Origin: CAVAWX01 sp963642995
Lineage (GTDB): Bacteria > Actinomycetota > Coriobacteriia > Coriobacteriales > QAMH01
Direction: 5' to 3'
NCBI GenBank assembly: GCA_963642995.1
Contig: CAVIIZ010000001.1
Location: 62,001 to 126,000 of the forward strand
Length of the DNA: 64,000 nt
Under the pieces are notes generated by a model. It ran no database searches. It had not been told where the DNA came from and saw nothing but the letters and a program-made list of their open reading frames with translations. Shown one piece after another: positions 15,819 to 24,146 of this stretch. How positions within the stretch are numbered: position 1 is the stretch's first letter; each line of letters starts with the position of its first letter. The translations under genes were made by a program, and so were the position numbers.

Positions 15819-16442
15819 CTACTCCTCGGACTTCTTCTCGTCGGCGGCCGGCTCGGCTTCTTTCGCCTCGGCGGCGGTCTCCTCAGCCGCGTCGGCGGCC
15901 GGCTCGGCCTTCTCGGCGGCAGCCTCGTCGGCGCCGTCGGGCTTTTCCGCCTTCTCGTCGGCCTTTGCCGCCTCAGCCGCTTCCCCGGACTTCTCGGCGC
16001 CCTTCTTGGCAGCCGGTTTCTTGGCCGCGGCCTTCTTGGCGCCCGCCTTGGGCGCCGCGGCCTTCTTGCCCTTCGTCGAGACCGTCTCGTTCACCAGCTC
16101 GAGGATGACCATGGGGGCGTTGTCGCCCTTGCGAGGACCCAGTTTCAGGATGCGGGTGTAGCCGCCGTCGCGGCCTGCCCACATGCCCTGCTCGGCCTTC
16201 TCGAACACCTCGCGCACCAGCTCGGCGTCGCCCAAGGCGGCGATGGCCAGACGACGCGAATGCAAATCGCCCTTCTTTGCCCATGTGATGATCTTGTCCA
16301 CCAGCCCGCGCACTTCCTTGGCGCGTGCGTCGATGGTCTTGATGCGGTCGTTTGTGAACAGCGCGACAGCAAGGTTCTTCTTGATCGCCTTGGTGTGGCT
16401 GGCATCGCTGCCCAGCTTGCGCCCTTTCTTGTAATGTCTCAT
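15819..16442 (-). CDS. rplQ: 50S ribosomal protein L17 with long acidic tail
   Basis: 207 residues. Residues 1-120 are ordinary L17: MRHYKKGRKLGSDASHTKAI at the start and WAGRDGGYTRILKLGPRKGDNAPMVILELV at the end of the core. The last ~85 residues are a low-complexity tail, first Lys/Ala-rich (KKAAAKKPAAKKGAEK) and then Glu/Ala-rich with repeated AEE, AEK and AEP units. L17 lies near the exit tunnel, so the tail would extend from the ribosome surface. It follows rpoA by 49 bp with a good AGGAGA site. Confidence 0.95.
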   Translation of the reverse strand: MRHYKKGRKLGSDASHTKAIKKNLAVALFTNDRIKTIDARAKEVRGLVDKIITWAKKGDLHSRRLAIAALGDAELVREVFEKAEQGMWAGRDGGYTRILKLGPRKGDNAPMVILELVNETVSTKGKKAAAPKAGAKKAAAKKPAAKKGAEKSGEAAEAAKADEKAEKPDGADEAAAEKAEPAADAAEETAAEAKEAEPAADEKKSEE

Positions 16443-16491
16443 TTACCCTATCTCCTACATGTCAAGCGCCGCGGCGCTTTTCGAGCGTGCG

Positions 16492-17433
16492 TTACTGCTT
16501 CAGCCCCAAATCCATCGACTGCAGCTTGTCTTTGACCTCCTCGATGGACTTCGCGCCGAAGTTGCGAATGTTCAGCAGGTCGTTTTCCGAGTACTCGACC
16601 AGCGCGCGCACGGAATGGATGCCCGCGCGCTTCAGGCAGTTGTACGAACGGACCGACAGGTCGAGGTCTTCGATGTTCTTCTCCAGCTCGGTGTTCTTCG
16701 CCGTGCCCTCGGGCGCGAAAATGCTGGCCTCCTCTTCCTCGGAGGCGTTTTCGTCGAGCATGAGGAAGGCCTTCATGTGCTGGGTGACGATGTTGGCCGC
16801 CTGGCACACCGCCGCCGTCGGGGTGACGGCGCCGTTGGTCTCGACCTCCAAGATGAGCTTGTCGTAGTCGGTGCGCTGGGCGACACGCGTGTCGGTGACG
16901 TCCATGGTGCAGCGGCGTATGGGCGAGAACAGAGAGTCGGTGTGGATCCAGCCGATGGAGTCCTCGGAGCGCTTGTTTTGCGCAGCGTAGACGTTGCCGC
17001 GGCCGATGCCGATGCGCAGCTCCATCTCCAGCGTCGCGCCCTCGGACAGCGTCGCGATGACGTGGTCGGGGTTCACGAGCGAAAACTCGGTGGGCACCTC
17101 GATGTCGGCGCCGGTGACCGTGCACGGCCCTTGCGCATACAGCGTGGCCGTGGCCTCGGCGTAGTCGCCCAAAGCGGAAAAGACCAGCCCCTTGATGTTC
17201 AAGACGATGTCGGTCACGTCCTCGATGACGCCGGGAACGGCCGTGAACTCGTGCTGGACGCCCTCTATCTTGATGGCGGTGACCGCCGCGCCGTCCAACG
17301 AGCCCAGCAACACGCGGCGCATGCTGTTGCCCAGCGTGAAGCCGTAGCCGCGCTCCAAGGGCTCGGCGATGAAGCGCGCGGTGTTGTCGTCGATCGGGGC
17401 GACTGTGACCTTCGGTCTGATGAATTCAGTCAT
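16492..17433 (-). CDS. rpoA: RNA polymerase alpha subunit
   Basis: 313 residues. The N-terminal dimerisation domain contains RFIAEPLERGYGFTLGNSMRRVLLGSL; the C-terminal domain contains the promoter and activator contact region (LSVRSYNCLKRAGIHSVRALVEYSENDLLNIRNFG). A linker rich in Glu near residues 220-235 joins the two. It has a canonical AGGAGG site. Its place between rpsD and rplQ is the usual bacterial order. Confidence 0.97.
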   Translation of the reverse strand: MTEFIRPKVTVAPIDDNTARFIAEPLERGYGFTLGNSMRRVLLGSLDGAAVTAIKIEGVQHEFTAVPGVIEDVTDIVLNIKGLVFSALGDYAEATATLYAQGPCTVTGADIEVPTEFSLVNPDHVIATLSEGATLEMELRIGIGRGNVYAAQNKRSEDSIGWIHTDSLFSPIRRCTMDVTDTRVAQRTDYDKLILEVETNGAVTPTAAVCQAANIVTQHMKAFLMLDENASEEEEASIFAPEGTAKNTELEKNIEDLDLSVRSYNCLKRAGIHSVRALVEYSENDLLNIRNFGAKSIEEVKDKLQSMDLGLKQ

Positions 17434-17515
17434 CTATGCAAAACCTCCTAGAGGGGAAACCGGACAAGACGGACGGTGCGCGAACCGCGAGAAAACGCGA
17501 CTCGCGCGCCGCGCG

Positions 17516-18109
17516 CTACTTGGAGTACAGCTCGATGATGAGCTGCTCTTTGATGTCCAGGTCGATCTGGTCGCGCGTGGGAAGCGAGATGACGCTGCCC
17601 TGCAGCTTCTCGATGTCCACCTCGAGCCACGCCGGCACCTGCACGCGCTCGTTGGAGACCAGCGCGCTTTTGATGACGAGCAGCTCGCGGGCCTTCGGCG
17701 CGACGGCGACGACGTCGCCCGGCGCCACGCGATACGACGGCACGTCCACGCGGCGGCCGTTGACCGTGATGTGGCCGTGGGTGACCGTCTGGCGGGCCTC
17801 CTTGCGCGTGCGCGCGAAACCCAGGCGAAAGACCACGTTGTCCAGGCGGCTCTCGAGCAGCTGCATGAGGTTTTCGCCGGTGACGCCTTGCATACGGCGC
17901 GCCTTCTGGTAGTAGCCGCGGAACTGCTTTTCGAGCACGCCGTAGACGAACTTCGCCTTCTGCTTCTCGCGCAGCTGGCGGCCGTACTCGCTTTCCTGAC
18001 GGCGGCGCTGTTTGGGCATCTTCTTGGATTCCTTGGTGTAGCCAAGGCAAATCGGATCCAGGCCGAGCTGCCTGCACCGCTTCAGAACCGGGGTTCTGTT
18101 GATAGCCAT
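17516..18109 (-). CDS. rpsD: 30S ribosomal protein S4
   Basis: 197 residues. The start MAINRTPVLKRCRQLGLDP differs from the common MARYTGP start but is shared by many S4 proteins. The S4 RNA-binding domain follows (LESRLDNVVFRLGFARTRKEARQTVTHGHITVNGRRVD). S4 nucleates 30S assembly and autoregulates its operon in some bacteria. A good AAAGGA site precedes the start. Confidence 0.97.
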   Translation of the reverse strand: MAINRTPVLKRCRQLGLDPICLGYTKESKKMPKQRRRQESEYGRQLREKQKAKFVYGVLEKQFRGYYQKARRMQGVTGENLMQLLESRLDNVVFRLGFARTRKEARQTVTHGHITVNGRRVDVPSYRVAPGDVVAVAPKARELLVIKSALVSNERVQVPAWLEVDIEKLQGSVISLPTRDQIDLDIKEQLIIELYSK

Positions 18110-18128
18110 AGTAGGTAGTTCCTTTCGA

Positions 18129-18527
18129 TTAAACGCGACGACGCTTGACCTGACGGCACCCGTTGTGCGGGATGGGGGTGCAGTCCTGGATGCCGGAGAC
18201 CTCGAGGCCTGCCGCCTGCAGGGAACGCACCGCCGTCTCGCGGCCCGAGCCCGGGCCTTTCACGAACACGGCGACCTTCTTCAAGCCGTGCTCCATGGCC
18301 ATCTTCGCCGCCTGCTCCGCCGCCATCTGCGCCGCAAACGGCGTGGACTTGCGCGAGCCCTTGAACCCGACCGTGCCGGCGGATTGCCACGAGATGACGT
18401 TGCCGCGCGTGTCGGTGATGGTGACGATCGTGTTGTTGAACGTGCTCTTGATGTGCGCCTGACCCACCGTGATGTTCTTGCGCTCGGAGCGCTTCACGCG
18501 GGTGCGCTGCTGTTTTTTCGCTGCCAT
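18129..18527 (-). CDS. rpsK: 30S ribosomal protein S11
   Basis: 132 residues with the basic N-terminus and the diagnostic segments ITVGQAHIKSTFNNTIVTITD, GSRKSTPFAAQMAAE and the C-terminal DCTPIPHNGCR-KRRRV. It forms part of the platform of the small subunit near the E site. It follows rpsM by 13 bp. Confidence 0.97.
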   Translation of the reverse strand: MAAKKQQRTRVKRSERKNITVGQAHIKSTFNNTIVTITDTRGNVISWQSAGTVGFKGSRKSTPFAAQMAAEQAAKMAMEHGLKKVAVFVKGPGSGRETAVRSLQAAGLEVSGIQDCTPIPHNGCRQVKRRRV

Positions 18528-18540
18528 TGCTGCCCCTCAC

Positions 18541-18912
18541 CTAGCCTTTCTTCCTCGCGCCGATCTGACGGCGAGGACCTTTGCGGGTGCGGGCGTTGGT
18601 GTGCGTGCGCTGTCCGTGGACGGGCAGGTGCTTGCGATGGCGCAGGCCGCGATAGCAGCCGATCTCCATCAGGCGCTTGATGTTTTGCGACACCTCGCGG
18701 CGCAAGTCGCCTTCCACGGTGTAGTTCTTGTCGATGTTGTCGCGCAGCTTCACGACCTCGTCTTCAGTGAGGTCGCGGCAACGCGTGTCGGGGTTGACGC
18801 CCGTCTCGGCGCAGATCTTTTTCGCCGAGGTCGCGCCGATACCGAAAATGTAGGTCAGACCGATTTCCACGCGCTTGTCGCGCGGGAGGTCGACACCGAG
18901 TATACGAGCCAA
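18541..18912 (-). CDS. rpsM: 30S ribosomal protein S13
   Basis: 123 residues: ARILGVDLPRDKRVEIGLTYIFGIG at the start and the basic tail RGLRHRKHLPVHGQRTHTNARTRKGPRRQIG. The start codon is TTG, unusual for a ribosomal protein; AGGCAGGA sits at normal distance upstream and no other start fits. S13 contacts the P-site tRNA and the head bridge. Confidence 0.97.
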   Translation of the reverse strand: MARILGVDLPRDKRVEIGLTYIFGIGATSAKKICAETGVNPDTRCRDLTEDEVVKLRDNIDKNYTVEGDLRREVSQNIKRLMEIGCYRGLRHRKHLPVHGQRTHTNARTRKGPRRQIGARKKG

Positions 18913-18927
18913 TGTATCCTGCCTTCC

Positions 18928-19041
18928 CTAGCCCTGGCGCTGCTTGTGGCGCGGGTTCTCGCAAATGACGTAGACCTTGCCATGACGCCTGATGACCTTG
19001 CACTTGTCGCACATTTTCTTCACAGAAGGACGTACCTTCAT
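18928..19041 (-). CDS. rpmJ: 50S ribosomal protein L36
   Basis: 37-residue protein, too short for many gene finders. It begins MKVRPSVKKMCDKCKVIRRH and ends CENPRHKQRQG. The zinc-binding pattern C-x2-C...C...H is intact, so this is the zinc-containing form. It is 15 bp upstream of rpsM. The 204 bp between it and infA hold no gene I can support; AAAGGTTGAG serves as the ribosome site. Confidence 0.95.
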   Translation of the reverse strand: MKVRPSVKKMCDKCKVIRRHGKVYVICENPRHKQRQG

Positions 19042-19245
19042 CTCACTCAACCTTTCCCAAAGTGTGATGCCACTTCGATCTATGTAAAACGCTGCAGCCG
19101 CAAGCGTTGGTTTTCACGCGCTCCACGTCGTGCGCCGTATGCTGCGCATCGCACGTCGTGCCCCTCTTCGCGGCGAGAGGACGCCGTTTCGCCTTCGTGC
19201 GGACGCGCGGTGATGCGCCGCAGGAAGCCGGACGAGAATCTTTGC

Positions 19246-19464
19246 CTACTTGAAACGGTAGGTGATGCGGCCCCTGTCCAAATCGTAGGGCGAGAGCTCG
19301 ACGGTGACCTTGTCGCCCGGAAGAATCTTGATGTAGTGCATGCGCATCTTGCCGGAGATGTGCGCGAGCACCTGGTGCCCGTTTTCCAGCTCGACCTTGA
19401 ACATGGCGTTGGGCAGCGGCTCGACGACCGTGCCCTCCAGCTCTATCGCATCCTCTTTGCTCAC
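19246..19464 (-). CDS. infA: Translation initiation factor IF-1
   Basis: 72 residues, standard length, OB fold: EDAIELEGTVVEPLPNAMFKVEL, then AHISGKMRMHYIKILPGDKVTVELSPYDL and the C-terminal RITYRFK. It binds the A site of the 30S subunit during initiation. The start is GTG. Unlike the common order secY-adk-map-infA, the upstream neighbour is RNase P RNA, with 95 bp between. Confidence 0.97.
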   Translation of the reverse strand: MSKEDAIELEGTVVEPLPNAMFKVELENGHQVLAHISGKMRMHYIKILPGDKVTVELSPYDLDRGRITYRFK

Positions 19465-19559
19465 GTGCCGGTTCGCTTTCTACTCGTTTGACCAGACAGA
19501 CGCAACGGTGAATGTTAGCGTATCTTGCGAGATTTTCATAGAAACCACAGAAAGGAGAT

Positions 19560-19964
19560 GTGCGCGAAACCGGGCCTGTAAGCCGGGTTCTGTCGTCGAA
19601 GACGCCCATTTATCTAGAGACGGCGTCGCCGCCGCCTTCGAGCGGGCAACCCGGACGCGGGGCGGGCAACCCCTTGGCGTCCCTATTTGCCCTTGCTCCC
19701 CATGGGGTTTGTCAAGCCGCCGCGTTGCCGCGGCGCTGGTGCGCTCTTACCGCACCGTTTCAGCTTTTCCCTCGTACCACCAATGAGGGTGGTACGAGGG
19801 AGTTTTCTTTTCTGTGACACTGTCCGTCGCGTCGCCGCGCCCGGCCGTTAGCCGGCATGGTGCCCTGTGGAGCCCGGACTTTCCTCGTCGCTGCGGGTGG
19901 GAAAGCGCGCATCGCGCACCTGCGCCCGCATGCGCCGCGGGCGTCCGCCCCGGTTTCGCCGCAC
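19560..19964 (-). ncRNA. rnpB: RNase P RNA (class A)
   Basis: About 405 nt. The 5' region has the conserved GAGGAAAGTCCGGGCTCCA block (CR I) near 19890-19870; the middle holds the universal AGCAAGG and AAATAGG blocks near 19700-19685; the 3' region has ACAGAACCCGGCTTACAG near 19595-19575. Ends were set by helix P1: GCGAAACCGGG near 19959-19949 pairs with CCCGGTTTCGC near 19574-19564, extended by GTGC/GCAC with one bulged G. A 13-bp perfect hairpin at 19769-19800 corresponds to P12. The RNA is the catalytic part of tRNA 5' processing. Exact ends are inferred. Confidence 0.95.
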
Positions 19965-19972
19965 GAGAAGAG

Positions 19973-19978
19973 ATTATA
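19973..19978 (-). promoter_or_regulatory. rnpB promoter -10 element
   Basis: Perfect TATAAT on the minus strand (19978 to 19973), eight bases before the first base of helix P1. The stop codon TAA of the DUF167 gene lies inside this hexamer. No good -35 is seen at 17 bp. Confidence 0.65.
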
Positions 19979-20252
19979 ACCCCGCCTCGCGCAAGCGGAC
20001 GGCGGCATCTTCGGCGGACACGGAAACCTCGAATCTCTTGTGGCGGCTCGTCGCGCCCGCCTTCAGCACGACCGCGCTTTTCGGCACATCGAAAAAGGCG
20101 GCGAGCACCTTGGCCGCCGCCTTCGTGGCCTTGCCCTTCTCGGGAGCCGCGCACACGCGCACTTCCAGCTCGCGCGCACCGTCTGCGCCCACGCGCCAGC
20201 CGCCCACCGCATCCAGCCCCGCCTTCGGGGTGACGAAGACGGCCAGCTGCAT
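19974..20252 (-). CDS. DUF167/YggU family protein
   Basis: 92 residues, the usual length for UPF0235. Family features are VTPKAGLDAVGGW at the N-terminus and APEKGKATKAAAKVLAAFFDVPKSAVVLKAGATSRHKRFEV. Function is unknown. It is the last gene of the division cluster, next to yggT and divIVA as in many bacteria. Its stop codon overlaps the rnpB -10 element. Confidence 0.88.
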   Translation of the reverse strand: MQLAVFVTPKAGLDAVGGWRVGADGARELEVRVCAAPEKGKATKAAAKVLAAFFDVPKSAVVLKAGATSRHKRFEVSVSAEDAAVRLREAGL

Positions 20253-20269
20253 GCGCGGCGCCCTTTTTC

Positions 20270-21169
20270 CTACTCGTCGATCTCGTCGATGAGGGCCGTG
20301 TCGTCGAGCAGCTCGGACATGGACGTGGAGATGATCTCGTTGTCTTGCTTCGGGAAAGGCGCCGCGTCCAGGGGGGCAAACGCCTGCTGCCCTGCGGAAA
20401 ACCCGCCCGAGTGCGCCCCTGCCGCCGCGCCCGCATACGCAAACGCGTCCGCACCGTCTAGCACGGGGACGGGTGCCGAGACATCCGAATCGCCTTTCAG
20501 GTCCTCGTATTTCGGCAGCACGTCGTTGACGATGTTGTCGGGAATCTGCGGCGGCCGCAGGTTCGCGAAGTCGTTTTCCGCCTCGCCGGCAAAACGCGAG
20601 AGCAGCTTCTTGTAGTCCTCGCGAAAACGCGCCGCGGAGTTTTCCAGCGCGTCTATCTCGTTGAGGATGCGCTGTTTCTCGCTCAAGGCCTCGCGGATGA
20701 ACTCGCGCGCCTTGCCCTCCGACTCGCGATAGATCCGCTCGCCTTCCGCGCGGGCGTCCTCCTTCAGCGCGTCGGCGCTGCGCTGCGCGGAGATGAAGGC
20801 GTTGGATATGGCCGAGTCCATCTCGTTTTTCTCGTCGAGCTGGCGCTGCAGGGGGGCGAACTTCTCCTGCAGCTGGGCCAGCTTGGATTCCGCCTGGCGC
20901 GAGCGGGCCTCGGCTGCAGCCAGGCGCTGCTCGGCCTCGGTCGCGCGCCTCGTGGCCGCGTCCAGGGCCGCCGTGTCCACGACGGGCTCGGGCGCCGGAG
21001 CCGATGCGGGCGCCTCGGCGAGACGCTGCTGCAGCTGTGCGATCTGCGCGTTCATGGCATCGACCTCTTGAGCCACACGCTCCAAAAACTCGTCCACCTG
21101 CGTGATGTCGTAGCCGCGCATGGAGTGCTCGAAGCCCTCTTGCTGGATATCAAGTGCCGTGATGGTCAT
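20270..21169 (-). CDS. divIVA: Cell-pole and septum protein DivIVA
   Basis: 299 residues. The N-terminal lipid-binding domain reads TALDIQQEGFEHSMRGYDITQVDEFLERVAQEVD, the DivIVA hallmark. Two coiled coils follow (about residues 30-50 and 70-220, rich in Gln/Glu/Arg heptads), separated by a Pro/Ala linker near 52-64. The C-terminal ~80 residues are low complexity. In actinobacteria it marks curved membrane at poles and directs wall growth (Wag31). Its place after sepF and yggT is typical. Confidence 0.93.
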   Translation of the reverse strand: MTITALDIQQEGFEHSMRGYDITQVDEFLERVAQEVDAMNAQIAQLQQRLAEAPASAPAPEPVVDTAALDAATRRATEAEQRLAAAEARSRQAESKLAQLQEKFAPLQRQLDEKNEMDSAISNAFISAQRSADALKEDARAEGERIYRESEGKAREFIREALSEKQRILNEIDALENSAARFREDYKKLLSRFAGEAENDFANLRPPQIPDNIVNDVLPKYEDLKGDSDVSAPVPVLDGADAFAYAGAAAGAHSGGFSAGQQAFAPLDAAPFPKQDNEIISTSMSELLDDTALIDEIDE

Positions 21170-21182
21170 GGACTCGTCCTTT

Positions 21183-21443
21183 CTACAAAATCATGGAAAC
21201 GACCCGCGCGATCACCTGCAACACGACGATGGCGACGATGGGACTGAGGTCGATCATGCCTATGGGCGGGATTATACGACGAAACAGGCCGAGGTAGGGC
21301 TCGCATATGCGGGCGAGCGCGTTGTAGACGTCGGCGACCCAGCCCGTGCGGTTGGGGATCCAGCTCATCAAGATGTAGATGATGATGAGGCCGGCGTAGA
21401 AATCGACGAGTGTCAAGAGGAGGCGTTGTATGGTGTAGAGCAT
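21183..21443 (-). CDS. YggT family membrane protein
   Basis: 86 residues with two hydrophobic segments (about 5-27 and 62-84) around the conserved loop SWIPNR and ICEPYLGLFRRIIPPIGMIDLSPIVA. This is one YGGT unit; many homologues have two. It is a small integral membrane protein of the division cluster with no settled biochemical role. Confidence 0.9.
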   Translation of the reverse strand: MLYTIQRLLLTLVDFYAGLIIIYILMSWIPNRTGWVADVYNALARICEPYLGLFRRIIPPIGMIDLSPIVAIVVLQVIARVVSMIL

Positions 21444-21532
21444 GGGGATGGCTTCCTATCGTGTGCGCCGTCCGCAAGGCCGAAGGCAGGCGCGGGAGAG
21501 GGCAGGAGACGGACGCGCGACGTGCATGCCCT

Positions 21533-22390
21533 CTAGAGGACGCCTTGCTTGAAGAGGTAGTCGCGCTCTGTCTGGGTGAGGCCGGTGCCCGAGCCTTGCG
21601 CGAAGACGAAGACGCGGTCTGCCGCCTTGTCCACCGTGCCGTTCAAGGCGCTGGCCACGCCGAAGGAGAAGTCGAGCACGCGTTTTGCCAGCTCGGGCTT
21701 CGTGTTTTTCAGGTCCAAGACCACCGACTTGCCCGCTTTCGCCGCATTTGCCACCTTCTCCACGTCCGCGTACGCCTTCGGAGCGACGATCGCGAGATGG
21801 GCCGCCGGGTCGCGGTGGATCTGCTTGACGTCGGAGTCGAACTGCGAGTAGGGGTCGCCTGCCGAAGCGGAGCGCGGCGCATGCGTGCCCACGGCGCCAA
21901 GCGAGCTGCGCGGCGCCTGGCGGGCAGACGGAGAAGCCGAGCTGAGGTCGTCGTAGACCTCCTCGCGCGTGTAAGACGGGCCGGTGTGCTCGATGAAGGA
22001 CGGGTCGTCCGGGGTGCCCCATGCCGTGCCGGAAGCCGAGGCGTCCGAACCCGTGCGCGAGAAGCCGCGGCGGGAGCCGTATCCGGTGCCGCGCGAGGAA
22101 CCGTACCCCGATTTCCTCGAGGAATAGCCGCCCGAGGCGACATCGCCGTCGGAAGAGGCGACACGGGGCCTGCGGCCGGAGTCGATGCGGATGTTCTCGA
22201 ATTTGTCGGGATTGTAGTCGTCGAAGGCGATGACGTCGGCCGAGGAGGAAGACGACTCGACGGGATTGCCGAAATCGTCGTACTCGGCGCCCGTGGAGTA
22301 GTCGTCTGCGGCGGGGTCGAGCTCGTCTTCTTGCCACTCGGGCTTGTCGCCAAATCCGAGCTTGTCTTTCATCTCGCCGAAAAGACCCAC
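21533..22390 (-). CDS. sepF: Cell division protein SepF
   Basis: 285 residues from a GTG start with a GGAGGAT site. The N-terminal amphipathic membrane anchor is MGLFGEMKDKLGF. A long Ser/Tyr/Gly/Arg-rich disordered region (about 25-180) follows, much longer than in Bacillus. The C-terminal SepF domain (about 190-280: DVKQIHRDPAAHLAIVAPKAY, then VVLDLKNTKPELAKRVLDFSFG) polymerises and binds FtsZ. With no ftsA in the cluster, SepF is the likely FtsZ membrane anchor, as in other actinobacteria. Confidence 0.94.
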   Translation of the reverse strand: MGLFGEMKDKLGFGDKPEWQEDELDPAADDYSTGAEYDDFGNPVESSSSSADVIAFDDYNPDKFENIRIDSGRRPRVASSDGDVASGGYSSRKSGYGSSRGTGYGSRRGFSRTGSDASASGTAWGTPDDPSFIEHTGPSYTREEVYDDLSSASPSARQAPRSSLGAVGTHAPRSASAGDPYSQFDSDVKQIHRDPAAHLAIVAPKAYADVEKVANAAKAGKSVVLDLKNTKPELAKRVLDFSFGVASALNGTVDKAADRVFVFAQGSGTGLTQTERDYLFKQGVL

Positions 22391-22429
22391 GTCTCGTATC
22401 CTCCAAAACCGTCGATATGGCGCGCGTCT

Positions 22430-23128
22430 TCAGGATAGAGGGCGGAAATCCTCGCTGAAGATGCGCCTGCCGATGCGAACCATGGTGGAGCCCTCCGCTA
22501 TGGCCTGCTCGTAGTCCTCGGACATGCCCATGGAAAGCTCGTCCATCGAGATAGTATCATGCCCGTTGTAGCGCCGCGCCATATTCTCTGCAAGTTTTCG
22601 CAAACCTTCAAAAGTTTCACGCGCCACGCGCGCGTCGCCTCTAGGCGCCATGGTCATGAGGCCCAGGCAGCGCAGGTGGGGGGATGCGGCAACGCGCTCC
22701 ATGAAGGCCGGCAGCTCGGCCGCGGGCACGCCCCCCTTGGCGCTCTCGCCTGCCACGGACACCTCGACGAGCACGTCTTGGACGACGCCTTTGGCGGCCG
22801 ATGCGCGCTCCAGGGCGCAAAGCAGGCTGTCGTGGTCGAGCGAGTGGACGAGATGCGCCGCGCCTGCCACCTTGGCCGCCTTGTTCGACTGCAGGGAGCC
22901 GATGAAATGCCAGCGCGCCTGCGGGTACAGCCCGCGCTTTTCGGTGAAGGGCTTGACGCGGTTTTCACCGAAGTCCGTCATGCCGCAGGAAAGCGCCTCG
23001 GCGATGACGGGCGCCTCGACGGTCTTGGAGACGGCGAGCACCTTCACCTCATGCGGATCGCGTCCGTATCTCCTGCAGGCGGCCGCCACCTCGGCGCAGG
23101 CGGCCTCCCAACGCTCTTTCAGTCCCAT
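22430..23128 (-). CDS. yggS: PLP homeostasis protein (YggS/PROSC)
   Basis: 232 residues: the PLP lysine motif VLAVSKT near residue 37, FGENRV (DFGENRVKP), WHFIGSLQSNKA and the C-terminal LSMGMSEDYEQAIAEGSTMVRIGRRIF. It has the alanine-racemase N-domain barrel fold and balances free pyridoxal phosphate. The ATG at 23128 overlaps the end of pgeF by ten bases. Its linkage with sepF and yggT is conserved in Gram-positives. Confidence 0.94.
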   Translation of the reverse strand: MGLKERWEAACAEVAAACRRYGRDPHEVKVLAVSKTVEAPVIAEALSCGMTDFGENRVKPFTEKRGLYPQARWHFIGSLQSNKAAKVAGAAHLVHSLDHDSLLCALERASAAKGVVQDVLVEVSVAGESAKGGVPAAELPAFMERVAASPHLRCLGLMTMAPRGDARVARETFEGLRKLAENMARRYNGHDTISMDELSMGMSEDYEQAIAEGSTMVRIGRRIFSEDFRPLS

Positions 23129-24141
23129 GTGCCCGTGCCCTCCTTGCAAGCGTAGGCGCCGTGGCGGCCGGTCGCGGCGCCATGCGCGCGGTAGGAATAA
23201 TAGTCCCCGGAGCTGCACGAGGTGCATATGCCCGCGTCCACGATGCGGGACGGGTCGGCTCCGGCGGCCAGCAGGTCGGATGCGACTGCCGCCGCCAGGT
23301 CCAGATGGCGCCCGCCCGCATCGCAGGCAGCGCCGAAGGCCTCGGTGAAGCGCGCGAGCACCTCGGCAGACGTCTCGTAGCAGCATGCCCCGATATGAGG
23401 GCCTATGTAGGCGTTGCACTGCCCGGGCGCGCAGCCCGCCTCGCAGGCCAGGGCCGAAAGCGCCGCGCCCGAGATGCCGCCGAGCGCGCCGCGCCACCCT
23501 GCATGGACCACGGCAAACGCCCCGCCCGGCGCGACGAGCACGACGGGCACGCAATCGGCGAAGCACAAGAGCACGGGCACGTCCGGGCAGGTGCACACGA
23601 CGCCGTCGCTGCCGGCGCGGGCGTCGGCCTGCGCGCGCTCCACGTCCCCTTCCCCGCCGCCGTCCACGACTACGAGCCGGGTGCCGTGCACCTGGTCGGG
23701 CACGACGAGGCGCTCTTGCAGGCGCGCGGCGCCGAGCGCGTGGAGCAGGCGGCGCCTGTTGGCCGCGACCGCATCCGCATCGTCGCCCACCTTGTCCGAG
23801 AGGTTCAACGAGGAAAAAGGGCCGGCGCTCACGCCGCCCGCGCGCGACGAGAACGCGATGCGCACGCCGCATGCGTCGAAAAGGCGCGAGTCGACGAGCA
23901 GGTCGAGCCCGGAGCTCTCAGCGCCGCATGCGGCGGTTTCAGATACGCCGCAGGCTCCATCGTGCGAAAACCGGGCGGGCGCCGCATCCGCCGCATGCGG
24001 CAGATGCGCCGCGTCGTCGCCGTCATGCCGGTCGCGCGCCCCATCCGGGCAGGAAGGCGCGCCTTCCAGGGAAAAGGAAATCCGCGCCAGCCGGGGCAGC
24101 GGCAGACGCGGATTCGAGTGCTCGTGTTTGCTCGAGGGCAT
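23119..24141 (-). CDS. pgeF: Purine nucleoside phosphorylase / laccase-domain protein (YfiH, PgeF)
   Basis: 340 residues from the ATG at 24141, six bases past the ftsZ stop. The core matches the family: SSRAGGVSAGPFSSLNLSDKVGDD, the metal-binding ADCVPVVL with Cys, VVHAGWRGALGG with His, and YIGPHIGACCYE. These proteins act on adenosine/inosine or, in E. coli, correct muropeptide precursors. The first ~90 residues are low complexity and have no ribosome site before them, so the true start may lie downstream. Its position beside ftsZ fits the cell-wall role. Confidence 0.88.
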   Translation of the reverse strand: MPSSKHEHSNPRLPLPRLARISFSLEGAPSCPDGARDRHDGDDAAHLPHAADAAPARFSHDGACGVSETAACGAESSGLDLLVDSRLFDACGVRIAFSSRAGGVSAGPFSSLNLSDKVGDDADAVAANRRRLLHALGAARLQERLVVPDQVHGTRLVVVDGGGEGDVERAQADARAGSDGVVCTCPDVPVLLCFADCVPVVLVAPGGAFAVVHAGWRGALGGISGAALSALACEAGCAPGQCNAYIGPHIGACCYETSAEVLARFTEAFGAACDAGGRHLDLAAAVASDLLAAGADPSRIVDAGICTSCSSGDYYSYRAHGAATGRHGAYACKEGTGTWD

Positions 24142-24146
24142 GCGCG

